Shown piece by piece: positions 20,173 to 30,278 of a DNA stretch of 64,000 bases. A model generated the notes under the pieces. That model did not search any database and was not told the DNA's origin. It saw only the letters and a list, made by a program, of their open reading frames with translations. The position numbers and the translations under genes were made by a program. The stretch spans positions 930,001-994,000 of the forward strand of contig PYIU01000008.1 in assembly GCA_003415625.1 (NCBI GenBank), given 5' to 3'. Numbering within the stretch: position 1 is the first letter of the stretch; each line of letters opens with the position of its first letter. Source of the DNA: Aquanectria penicillioides (lineage: Eukaryota > Ascomycota > Sordariomycetes > Hypocreales > Nectriaceae).

Positions 20173-22927
20173 CTTGAGGCCGAGATGGACATATGGATAC
20201 CCGCACCGCAAATCGAGAACAAAAAGCAAGAACCGTTCGCCAAATGCGAACCAGGGGGTGGAGAGTAGATTAAAAAGGAAACCTGGGTAGAGGGACCAAG
20301 TGCCTGGGCTAATCATGTACAAGACGTTTGACACCCAGGCCGGCGTCTTCGGCCGATCTTCAACGCCTTGGGTTGCATACACTAACATAGCGTTTCAGTT
20401 CCCGATAGGGCCCTGTTCGTCCCTGCTGGGGCCATGGTAGTTCCGCAGTGGGCAAGTCAAGAAGCAGCCGTGCATGCTATCATGTTGCGTTCGGATGTGG
20501 TGGAGTCTTTAGCCACAAGCCCCCCGTTGCTAGTTCCGTTTCCACGTTGGAATACTCCGCTACGATGCTCTAATACCGAGATGATAGGGGCCGATGTAGG
20601 CCCTCGCCGCACCTCGGGCGTCAATTTCTTTTCTTCTTGACGGCGGCGAACGCCCGAGAGTTTGGCCAAATGGCACAGGCATGACTCGATGGGCGGACTA
20701 TTGCAGCACATCACTGGCGCTCTTATAGGGCTGAGGTTCTACTCTCGACTCGAGCCTCGTTTTTTTTTTCTTCGAAAAAGCATCTCGAAGCTCTTGTACA
20801 GTTTGGACTTTGACCGTCCATGCGCTTCCAATTTTCCAACTGGCCTTGTTCGTGGGTCGACGACATGTGTCAAGGCGAAGCTGGGGAATCCCAGGCCAAG
20901 CGTCACCAGGAACCTCAGTTGTTGATACTGGCCAATGACTCGATTATCGTCAGAAACATTGATAACACCGGCTTTTGCCTTCTATGAATCCTGGACGAGG
21001 AGAGCCGCGGCGTGATCAGCTGGCGACATAAAATATCAAGGTATCACGTCACATAGCCTCGTCGTTCCTTATCCTTCCTCGGCCACATTGGTGTCGATGG
21101 TTTGGGATGCTGCAGTACTTGGTTCAGCAAAACGTCTGGCTGGGTAACGGGGCGCTTTCCGCTGCCATCCAAGCCTGGACTCCGACATCGTCAACATCAT
21201 AGCTTCACTAGGTGGGATGTATCCAGCACAGGCTCATCTAGCTGTTGACTCCCCAGCGGCCGTTGAGAGACTAAAGGACATACTGCTCCACAGAACCCCG
21301 AGCTTCATGTGGTAGATGAGCTAGTCAACCATTCCACCTCACAGGACGATATTAAATCTCTTTGGCTAGAAACATGTATGGCTATCGACAAGGTAACTGG
21401 TATCTGTGGAGAAAACCCGCACACGTGCAGGCCGTTTGGCGACAACAGGCCGCTAATTGTCTCACGGACCTCGCGGCTGGACGGGCTCACAGGGGTTCTG
21501 CCACGATAATTCGGGATGGGGCGCGGTTGAGCTTCGAAATAGCCATCACCCATCTAGCCAGGACCAGTTTGGCTCACCACGCTCAACTCCACAGTCACGC
21601 TCCTGGAACCAATTTGCTCACCTTTCAATCGCCTTCCGCTGCTCCAGGCTCGTCCCGACATTCAACCGTGCTCGAGGCGTTGTTGTCTTGACGGCGCGTG
21701 GAACCAGCTCATCGACTATTCCAGTCGGTTCTTAGCGCGCCGGGTAGCGCCTCCGCGATGCTACCCTCAACTGTTACTGAAACCGCCCCCTAATAATGGA
21801 GCAACACAGGAGCTTGTTGGCTTTTGGAGATTGAGAGACAGCAAGGTCCGTGCCTTAGACTTTGAGCTTGCTGCTTGGATTTTTTTCAATGGCTGACTGC
21901 CTGCCGTCAAGACATGTGTTGGTCAAGGAGGCGGGCATTCAGCAACCAGCCAGATTTTCTTCTCAGAGAAAAGAAATGACACTGGAGAATAAATGGAGAC
22001 AGGTTCAGCTGCCAACATCATAATGCCACTTTCATGCACCTCATTGCCGAGAATGGGCATCCTCCGTGGTCTCTTTGACTACCTAGGCCCTGATCTGAGC
22101 CCAGGTTGCTTTTTTTCGTCTTTACCGACGAGATCATCGACACCCTTGAATGCAACGCAACCTCCATCCCTGTCGGCGGGGGAGCCTCCGACTAGACGAG
22201 CACAGGGAACCCTTCCCCTGCTCGATCGACGCTTTACTGAATCTTACATAGACGCAACACTCTTCTCTTCTGCCCCTGTTATTCCACGCACGCGATGGCT
22301 TCCTCGACTTACGAGTACAAGCGCCCAATGGGGCATGGGTTGGACATGAATCACCACAAACGGTGTGTTTGCGTGGATATCGCCCACATGCCGGCACTCG
22401 ACACAAACGAGCTAGGCCTCTCCCAGCCGTCAGCAAGTTCAGCCTCAGCGCAGGTGGCAGCCCAGAGCCCCAGTAGCGTCCACAGAGGGCCGCGAAGCTC
22501 AAAGTCCACCGTCGACGGGCCTTCGGTTGTGCCCGCCAGGGTGTTTGGACCCCCGGTCTAGCCTCCCGCAGACCCTAGTTCCGTGAATGGAGGCAGTCGG
22601 AGCGCTGGCTTAGCTGGGGTCGGCTTCTGCACTTCGGAGCAACGGTCATGTGTTTTGGTACACTGCATGCGACATTTCCCCTAGCTGGACTTAAAAGAGT
22701 GAAGTCAAGGGGACTTCTCGTCGCCAGCTTGAGAGGATCCTGGTCCACTAGAAAGAGGTGAAACGAGCCATACATGTCAACATGCGGAGCCACTAATTTC
22801 TGGGGCTCTTTAAAGATGTGAGCAGCTGCATCTTTGGGGCGGGCACTGGCAATCGACTTGTTTCGTTTCGGTTTGTCCTGGCATAGCCTTCTTTCGTCTG
22901 TTGAGAAGTTGGCAAATATTTTCAAAG
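20173..22927. other. 2.75-kb intergenic region
   Basis: Head-to-head spacer between the rhodopsin-domain gene and the monooxygenase. Frames up to 122 codons were read but none is convincing. An 88-codon frame at 22295-22561 (+) has no homology signal. No repeats of note. Confidence 0.5.
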
Positions 22928-24869
22928 ATGGAAAATCTTGACTTTGTTGTCATTGGCGCCGGTAAGAACCACATCCCTACCACGGCTCCATTTTACCAGA
23001 GCCGCCACTCTTTTATTCCCCCGCCGTTATTTTGCTCATGTGAAATGGAGTACTGAGGCTAAACTCGTCAATGTATAGGCTGGGCTGGTTTGGCCGCCGC
23101 AAAGGCACGCCATCAGCTTCATCCAGAGGAGTCTGTGGCGATCCTGGACTCGGCGACCACGGCCGGTGGCACATGGGCTGCCCACCGTCTGTACCCGGGA
23201 CTCAAGAGCAACAACATGCTCGGAACCTACGAGTACCCTGATTTCCCCATGGACCCAGAGGTCTTCGGTGTGCTTCCAGGCCAGCACATTCCTGGAACGG
23301 TTGTGCATAAGTACCTGAACGCTTACGCGGAGAAGTTTGACATCCTTGACAAGATCCGCCACGAGCACAAGGTCGAATCAGCGGAGCACCTCGAGGATGG
23401 CGGTTGGATCATCACCGCTCACGATCTCAAGGCCGATAAAGAGGTCAAGATCCAGGCCAAGAGGCTTGTTGTAGCGACTGGTCTCACTTCCCAGGCTTTC
23501 CTGCCCGACTTTGACGGCCAGGAGCAGTTTGGCCGCCCTCTTTTCCACGGCAAGGATTTCCTCCAACACGCAGAAACTCTAGAGACTGCCAAGTCAGTGA
23601 CAGTGTTCGGTGGCACCAAGACTGCTTGGGATCTCGTATACCAGTATGCCAGCAAAGGCATTGAAGTGAACTGGGTCATCCGAGGTAATTGAACTTTGAA
23701 ACCCGTGACTTTTTACAGCAGTGGGCTGACAAACTCTAGAAACCGGTCATGGCCCTGTATGGATGGCGCCTCCTTACGTTACTCCTCTCAAGAAGTGGCT
23801 TGAGAAGCTCGTGCACACTCGTATGCTCACTTGGTTCAGTCCCTGCAGTTGGGGTGATGCCGATGGCTACGTATCAACCCGAAGCTGGTACCATGGCAGT
23901 GCCATCGGCCGTGCCTTTGTCAACCAATTCTGGAATATCCTGGGCAGCGACGTCATCACGCTGAACCAGTACGACTCCCACCCTGAGACGGCCAAGCTCA
24001 AACCCTGGAGCCAGGCCTTCTTTGTGGCCTCGGGCCTGTCCATTCTCAACTACCAGACGGACTTTTTCGACCTTGTCAAGAAGGGCACTGTCAAGGTCCA
24101 CATTGCTGATATCAACGGCCTCTCAGAGGGCAAGGTACACCTCTCTGACGGGAAGATTCTGGAAACGGACTTGCTGTGCTGCTCGACAGGGTGGAAGCAC
24201 GTCCCACCACTGAAGTTCTTGCCCGAGGGCATTGCCGAGGATCTCGGTATCCCTCACGCTCCCTCGCCGACTTCGTTCCCGCCACAGGAGCTAGTTGACA
24301 AGATCGATGAGGAGATTCTGACTCGATTCCCTCGTCTGAAGGACCAGCCAGTGCAGAATGCCAAGTACGAGCCTCTTCTAGACAACAAGGGCGTGTCAAG
24401 TAAGGACGCCATCAACCCGTCAACGAGTTTGACACCATACACACTATATCACTTCATCGCTCCTCCTTCACCAAAGTTCCTAGAAACTCGAGATATTGCA
24501 TTCTCAGGTATGCTAATGAACATCACCGTGTCAACCATTTCACACGCCCAGTCCCTCTGGATCAACGCCTACTTCGATGGCAAGATTGACAGTCTGCCAA
24601 GCCCAAGCAACGCCGAGGGTGTAACGAAGTTCCAGCACGAGGCCGTGCTACACAGCCGTTTTTGCAAGTGGCGATACCCTGCTGGATATGGACAAAAGTA
24701 CCCAGATTTTGTGTTTGACGCAGTGCCATACCTAGACTTGCTACTGACGGATATGGGACTCAACAAGTACCGCAAGGGCGGCGGCATGGCGGCTGAGGCC
24801 ACAGATCCATATGGGCCTGAGGATTACCGGGAGATTGTAGATGAGTGGAAAGCCAAGCATGCTGCCTAG
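22928..24869 (+). CDS. Flavin-containing monooxygenase-like protein
   Basis: Three exons (22928-22961, 23079-23684, 23740-24869) encode 589 residues. The 34-nt first exon starts the FAD fold: MENLDFVVIGAG joins WAGLAAAK across intron 1 to complete GxGxxG, which fixes this start. The FMO-type segment GGTWAAHRLYPGLKSNNMLG follows, then a sequence resembling the FMO signature (FHGKDFLQH), and an NADP-side Rossmann motif in VTVFGGTKTAWDL that is unusual in having Thr-Lys where a second Gly is common. A long C-terminal part includes STGWKHVPPLKFLP, the FMO ATG-like element. It would use FAD, NADPH and O2 to oxygenate a small lipophilic substrate, by N/S-oxidation or Baeyer-Villiger chemistry. There are no pathway genes around it, so the substrate is open. 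Confidence 0.9.
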
Positions 24870-25447
24870 GATGGGCCAAGTAGAGATGTTTTATGTATCG
24901 ATATCGAAAGGAAAATACCACGGGAGGGGGATGATGCTCATTCATGGTAGCATTGAGTCGTTGATTATGGTTGTCTATATAAACACACGTGTCAATAATT
25001 GGGTACTAGAAATGTTCTCTCGCAAACTTGATGCAGTTGCAACGAAGCTAACTGGGCTCCTTTGTGCTCGCATTGAAAGCGGATGCAATCACATCCTGCC
25101 CACGACTCGCCAATAGCGAGTGTTTTCCCAGCTTGCGGTGCAATCCAAAATACTTTGCGCATTGGCCGATAAGTTACGCTAGTAATGCACTATTATGCTA
25201 TTCGATTGGCCACGGGGATGACGTTGTTGGGCTTGGTGTAGCAGATCTGCTCTGGCCAAAGTGATCACCCCCGGTCCCGGTATATAGAGAGGGTAATGGT
25301 CTAAGTTGAATTCACCCAATCCTTAGATTCTACCGGTATTTGGTAATCATATCTTTTTCACCAGGTACTCAAGTTGTAGAAACCATGCCTAGACGGGATA
25401 TGGCAAACATGAATGTCGTTTTTGCTATGAGACCAACTATCTATATG
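24870..25447. other. Convergent 3' region
   Basis: AT-rich spacer between the monooxygenase stop and the 3' end of the NLR remnant. A TATATAGAG at about 25280 has no gene to serve. No coding sequence seen. Confidence 0.45.
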
Positions 25448-27265
25448 TCAACCATCCCATTTCTCCAAAGCAGATCGAGAAGCTATAGCATATAGATTCT
25501 TCGGGCTAAAGACTTTCTGTATAGCTGGGGCACAAACCTTCATCAATCTTAACGCGTCATTATGTCTACCTTGTCTCCACCTCGAAGAAGCAACACTATA
25601 CATGCTCATTAGCGTATCAGGGTGAGACTCTCCTAGTGTTAGCTTTTGAATCTCCATTGCTGGCAAAAGCAACCTTTCTTCTTCCTCCCGTCTGCCTTGA
25701 TTGCTATATACTAAGGCAAGGTGATTCATGCTTGTTGGTGTAATAGGATGAGACTCTCCTAGCGTTCGCATTCGAGTCTACATCGCTAGCAAAAGCAACC
25801 TTTCAGCTTCTCTTTATCTGCCTTGCTGTTGATATATCGTAGCTAAATCGATCGTGATTCTCGTTGTTCTGAGGTGGTTTTCTCCAAGTTTCTTTTTCCA
25901 CATCTCAAATTCCGGGACAAGTGGTTTTAGGGATTGTTCATAATTCCCCTGTAGGTGAAAAAGCCTTGCCAGCAGTATCGTACTCTTTATCGTTTTCCGA
26001 TCGCTTGCTCCAAGGATCCTCTCGGGTATTTCTTTCGATTTCCGGAGCATTCTTTGGGCAATTGTGGTTCTAGCTTGCTGCCACACATGACAACCTCCAT
26101 GTTGTAGAGGAGTTGCACATTTGAGTTTCAAGTTCTCGTCTTTTGGGGGTGCTGTAGCGCTAATTGAGCATGCGCAAACAGCGAGTCGCATTTCCCCCGA
26201 TCTTCGTACTGTCCAGTTGGGAAAGCTACAGCCATTGAGGTTATGAAGTTCTACTTGAAAATCTCGTGAAGCCTATTGAACTTCCGGCCACCTTCTAGTC
26301 GATAGCTGCACAAGCCCGTGCACTTCGAGCATCTCCGGGCTGTTCATTGTGGTAATCAGGCTATAGTCGCGCACTGCTGCCACCTCATCTTCGAACCTAT
26401 CGCTAGTGTTGCAAGATCCTATGTGAGCTTCTCTGTCTTCGATCTCGTGTGTAGTTGGGTCTTGGCTATCACAACTCGCATTCGTAGGCAACTCGAGAAC
26501 CCACTCTGGGATGCCTTGTCGATCAAAGAAGCTCATGAGCGACAGAATATCTGCTGAAGACGGAATGCTTAATCGAATAAAATGATCAAAGGAGACTTGC
26601 TAGGCAGTAAAGATAGCATTTGAGGCACCTCCTTCACGCCCCAGGTCACCCGCATCATTCTCAAGGAGTTTTATTCTCTTTCCTTCGCTTTGTTGAAACT
26701 CGTTTAGATATCGCTGAAGCGAGCTCCGTGGTCTCCTTGCCTGTATATAGGCTGCAGCCTGACTAGTTGCCAACGGAACCAAGTCGAGGGCCTGGACAAG
26801 CTCAGTTGCTATGCGAGTGTCTGGGGAGGACCCTGATCGGCTCTCTAAAAGTTTAAGGGCATCGGCTTCTTTCATGGGACCGACTTCTGTAGTATCTTCA
26901 TAATTCCCTGTTAGCTGAAAGGCCACGTTTTTATCGCGCGAAGTGAGGATAATAGATCCACTTTGGCTTTGTGGGAAGTAGGTCCCAACTACCGCTTATC
27001 TTGGGGAGTCGCCGATTTGCCGAACCGCACGTCGACATCGTCAGCATTATCCAAAATGACTACCCACTTCCCATTTCGTTCGTTGGAGAGCCAATCGTAT
27101 ACAAGCTAGAGCACATCTGCATTGGGCTAGTTTCGATCTGCCAGCTTCACTACTGAACAATACCGTTCTCACGTAGCGGGGGGTTGAAAGTCGACTCCAA
27201 TCGGAGCATGGCCTACTTGAAGGCTATGGTTTGATGAACAAAATGATTCAGAGGGCGTCTGTCAT
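25448..27265 (-). pseudogene. Decayed NLR: amyloid-type N-terminal motif, NB-ARC, kinesin-light-chain-type TPRs
   Basis: Pieces of a fungal NLR are readable in order on the minus strand but in shifting frames with stops. First, an N-terminal motif with core SLQVGHAPIG at about 27231-27170, one base out of frame with a nearby ATG at 27265. Second, NB-ARC remnants at 27165-26600: RNERNGKW-like NERNGKWVVILDNADD (Walker B, about 27085-27040), GSIILTSRDKNV, and DLVPLATSQAAAYI (GLPL-like). Third, MSFFDRQGIPEWVL at 26536. Fourth, TPRs with TLGESHP and ALVYSNQGR at 26190-25448. The 80-100 residues holding the Walker A P-loop are absent between the motif and the Walker B part. Stops include TAG at 27127, 27106, 26989 and 26600. 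Intact relatives sense a non-self cue and template an effector amyloid. Certainly broken here. Confidence 0.85.
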
Positions 27266-27426
27266 TTTGAGGTTACTGAAGAGCGGGAATGATTCATCCA
27301 AAGTTGTGCGTTGTCTAAGATAAGGCTCAGCTGGCAGTCGCACGTGATTGCAGCCTGATCTCGTTTTGCGCTTTTGAACTTGATGAATATCACCTCCCAA
27401 TTCATAGCATCCTCACTCTCTTCGTC
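27266..27426. promoter_or_regulatory. Compact divergent promoter between NLR remnant and STAND-N effector
   Basis: Only 161 bp separate the candidate NLR start (27265) from the effector ATG (27427). This head-to-head spacing suggests one shared bidirectional promoter, as expected for co-expressed sensor/effector pairs. No TATA was identified. Confidence 0.45.
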
Positions 27427-28296
27427 ATGGATCCCTTTGGTATTGCCGCTGGCGTCGCTGGCATCGCTGCGCCGGCACTGCATTGCGCACGGCTCTTGCG
27501 GAATGACCTCCAGGCCATCACCAATGCACCCACAGATATATTGTCACTTAGACAAGAACTACTTCTCACTGAGCAAGCCCTTGAATCCACCCAAAGGATT
27601 TCAGGCTCACAGTGGGAGACATTTGGTGAGAGTATAGTCAACCAGTCGAAATCCGGGATTGAGCTGTGTAAGGAGTCATGCAGTAGGTTTCGAGAGACCA
27701 TGAGCCACTGGACGCGGCATTCTGAGGATGGAAAGCTATCTTGGAGAGACCGGGAAACAGTGGGCATCTTTAGGCAAGATCAATTCAAGTCCATGTCTTC
27801 ACAGCTCCAAAGCTGCAGAACGACGCTCAGCTCTGTCGTCAGCATCGCAACATTGTACGTATGATGCTCCAATAACGAGGTGTGCGTTCTAAATGGAGAT
27901 AGACATGGTTCTCTTCGACACAAGAACACGGTTCAAGAAATCGTCGAAGCAGTTTCTTCCAAAGAGTTGGAGCTTACAGCCGCCATCGAGATGATGGACA
28001 AACAAGTGGCTGAGGCGAATGCCAAGTTGGGAGAGCTTCATATAGCGATACAAGCCGAGACAGAAACCGAGTTTGACAGACGTGGCGCCATCGCTCAGGT
28101 GGAAATGGAGCAAGCTGCTTTGGGCACATTTCGAAAATTGTTTGAGGAATTGCTCACGCAGACCCACGCTGCAGCTACAAAAGCTGTTGGAGATAAGACC
28201 AAAGTAGTCAACAGGTTCGGAAACAACAACCAAGGGTTGCAGATAGGAATTAGCTACGGCGCAATCAGTGGTATTTCTTTTGGTATCAAGAAATGA
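27427..28296 (+). CDS. STAND-N/HeLo-like protein with C-terminal RHIM-like amyloid motif
   Basis: Two exons (27427-27854, 27903-28296) with a 48-nt GTACGT intron give 273 residues; the splice joins VVSIATL to HGSLRHKN. Residues 1 to about 150 (MDPFGIAAGVAGIAAPALHC, later SWRDRETVGIF, KSMSSQLQSCRTTLSSVVS) match my memory of the fungal STAND N-terminal domain PF17111, a HeLo-like helical bundle. Residues about 155-240 are charged, coiled-coil-like. The last 28 residues are unlike the rest, rich in Gly, Asn and Ile: an NNN run, then core GLQIG at 254-258, then YGAISGISFG. This resembles the PP/RHIM-type amyloid signalling motifs ([IVL]-Q-[IV]-G). No nucleotide-binding domain follows, so it is a stand-alone partner, plausibly a membrane-acting cell-death effector or adaptor templated by an NLR. 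It is intact, while the adjacent NLR is not. Confidence 0.82.
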
Positions 28297-29294
28297 ATAG
28301 AGGCCATGGGTGTTTATTCTGGCTTTTTTATCTTAAACCCTCCCATAGATAATACGTGGCAACCAGAAACTTTAAATGGTGTTTTCGAAGTAGTTGACAT
28401 TGTGATGGCCGCGCAGATGCTCGCACGGGAGTCCCAGCTTTAGCGCTATTCTGTCACGTTGGCGCATAGTATCAGACGAAGCATTGAGAAAACGATTCCA
28501 AAGATATTCGAGAATGCCTGGGTCACACTGGGATGCTCGGAGAGAGGCATCGGCTGGAGGTGAGATTGAGTTTTATGGGGGCGCATCAGCCGTGGGGCTG
28601 TCTATTTCCAAGTACGTTATTCTTGAGCAGCAACTGACAGCGAGTTACAGCAAAGAAACCAATTATATATTTCTCCATTTCAAGCTTTCTTATTTTTCTG
28701 ATAATTTCAAAGAATTGGTAAACGGATAAAGGAGATAACTCGTATGGTGAAGCAAAAGAACATCAGCTAGGCCAACAACTCCTCATTAAACAGCGGCCGA
28801 TGCAAGACTCAGGATAGCCCAATCCTGTATGGAATCCTGTCCAAGAATGGAAATAGCCGTCAAAGACAACACGAGCCACTCTTCAGGGTTGATAGCATAG
28901 AATGGCGTCACCTGCCCGTCTAGGTCTCACGCGGAGAGGATTCGTTCGCAAGGCATGCACCGTGTTACTTTCTACGCACAGTTCACGATTTCTCATTTCT
29001 CACTAGTCTTGAATCCTTTCTCGATCCTTGCTTACCTTACAGTACTTTGAGCAAGCTCGTGGTGTGGTGTCTTGTTCAATCCTGGTCTGGCGGCCTGATG
29101 GTTCTAGGCAACCGCCTGGACCGTGAACTCGGCGGTGGGCCTGACTAGTGCCAAAGTCACCACTTACATGCGGCTCACACTCAACTTCACTACTTTGATA
29201 AATAGACTAGCCATGGCCTCTATTTCATCAACGACAACTCAACCCTCTCCAGATCCTTTCGCTTTACCATTCAAATAGTCCTTATCCGGTCGCA
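28297..29294. other. AT-rich spacer with possible remnant coding
   Basis: About 1 kb between two plus-strand genes. It holds a 67-codon stop-to-stop frame on the minus strand (28572-28372), described separately, and otherwise nothing coding was recognised. Confidence 0.45.
28372..28572 (-). pseudogene. Possible gene-end remnant, unidentified
   Basis: A minus-strand frame without a start Met that reads like structured protein (LEYLWNRFLNASSDTMRQRD, then CEHLRGHHNVNYFENTI and TAA). Upstream, the same frame continues after a single TAA at 28575-28573 that could derive from CAA, with sense-looking codons before it. Composition is not obviously random, but no family is recognised. It could be the 3' end of an older gene inactivated with the neighbouring NLR, or chance. 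Confidence 0.25.
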
Positions 29295-30278
29295 ATGGCA
29301 GGCATCATTGATCTTACCGCGGATACTCCTCCGCGCCGCCAAACACGGAGCTCAGCCCGCTTACGAGCAAAGTCATCTCAACCATCGACTTCAGCTTCAG
29401 CTTCGGTATCAATATCTTCTTCAGACGCGGTATCTCTCACTCCTACACCAGCAGCACCATCATCGATGTCTCCTTCCTCGGCTTTCAGTCTCAACCCCAT
29501 CCCCTGGGCCCTGCGCAACCCTCCCACCAGACAGCTCAGGTCGCCTCTTGTCAAGAAACGCAACTGGCTCCAAACCTACTCTATCACGCTCCCATCAGAC
29601 CTTCAGGGCCGTGACCTCCAAGGCTCGGATCCCATTGGCGCATCTCTTGTCTTTGCGCAGGAGGAAGCCGGCACCGCCGTGTGCCTATCACCCGACGGTG
29701 TGATTCTCACCTGTGCCCACTGCGTCGCAGAGAAACCTACCGAGCTAGACCTGAACAAGCTACACGTCCTGCTCTTCGCATCAGGGAGCGTTGTCACCGC
29801 CCGCGTCTTGGCGTGGGATCCCATCCGTGACCTGGCGCTGCTCGTCATCGCCGAGGCAGAAAGCACACGTCCCTTCCCTTACGTCCGCCTCGCCCCGTCA
29901 CCGCCCAAGCTCAACGCGCGCCTCATCTGCATCGGCCACCCCGGCTCCGAAGACCTGGAAACCGACATGCCCGGCGTGCAGACGGGTTACGACACGCTGG
30001 TGCTCAGCGACGGTGCGTTCCGCGGCCTCGCAAAGGGCCAGGACGTGCAGGACAACAGCCAGATCGGCGCGCTGTCGCACACGTGCTGGACATACTGGGG
30101 CCACAGCGGCGCCGGGCTGATCGAGCGCAAGACGGGCAGCCTGGTGGGAATGCACTCGAGCTGGGACGACGAGACGGGGATGCGGAGGGGGGTGGCGTGG
30201 GAGGCCATCGACTCCTTCCTGGGAGAGTTTGAGGGCAAGGGAGGGGCTCCCGAGGGTTGGCGATGGTGTATGAGGTGA
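29295..30278 (+). CDS. Trypsin-like serine protease (Trypsin_2 type), probably intracellular/nuclear
   Basis: A single exon of 327 residues. Residues 1-90 are low-complexity Ser/Thr/Pro/Ala with a basic element PPRRQTRSSARLRAK near the start, AT-hook- or NLS-like, and no signal peptide. The protease core follows. The catalytic triad is complete: His142 in LTCAHCVA, Asp179 in RDLALLVI and Ser271 in GHSGAGLI. ICIGHPGSEDLE and LVGMHSSWD are core strands typical of HtrA/trypsin_2 folds. No PDZ domain follows, so it is shorter than HtrA proteases. The reaction is peptide-bond hydrolysis by the Ser nucleophile; the substrate is unknown. Fungal proteins of this build are often labelled 'AT hook' proteins, which reflects only the N-terminus. 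Its 3' end has a GTGACGA triple repeat just after the stop. Confidence 0.88.
   Translation: MAGIIDLTADTPPRRQTRSSARLRAKSSQPSTSASASVSISSSDAVSLTPTPAAPSSMSPSSAFSLNPIPWALRNPPTRQLRSPLVKKRNWLQTYSITLPSDLQGRDLQGSDPIGASLVFAQEEAGTAVCLSPDGVILTCAHCVAEKPTELDLNKLHVLLFASGSVVTARVLAWDPIRDLALLVIAEAESTRPFPYVRLAPSPPKLNARLICIGHPGSEDLETDMPGVQTGYDTLVLSDGAFRGLAKGQDVQDNSQIGALSHTCWTYWGHSGAGLIERKTGSLVGMHSSWDDETGMRRGVAWEAIDSFLGEFEGKGGAPEGWRWCMR

Noticed and set aside
20173..20388. In-frame upstream extension of the rhodopsin-domain protein
   Set aside because: Family members begin shortly before helix 1, as MSNFTTEAF does; the extension contains no family motif.
18440..22920. Flavin monooxygenase plus rhodopsin-domain protein as part of a secondary-metabolite cluster
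   Set aside because: No polyketide synthase, NRPS, terpene synthase, P450 or cluster regulator is present in the window.
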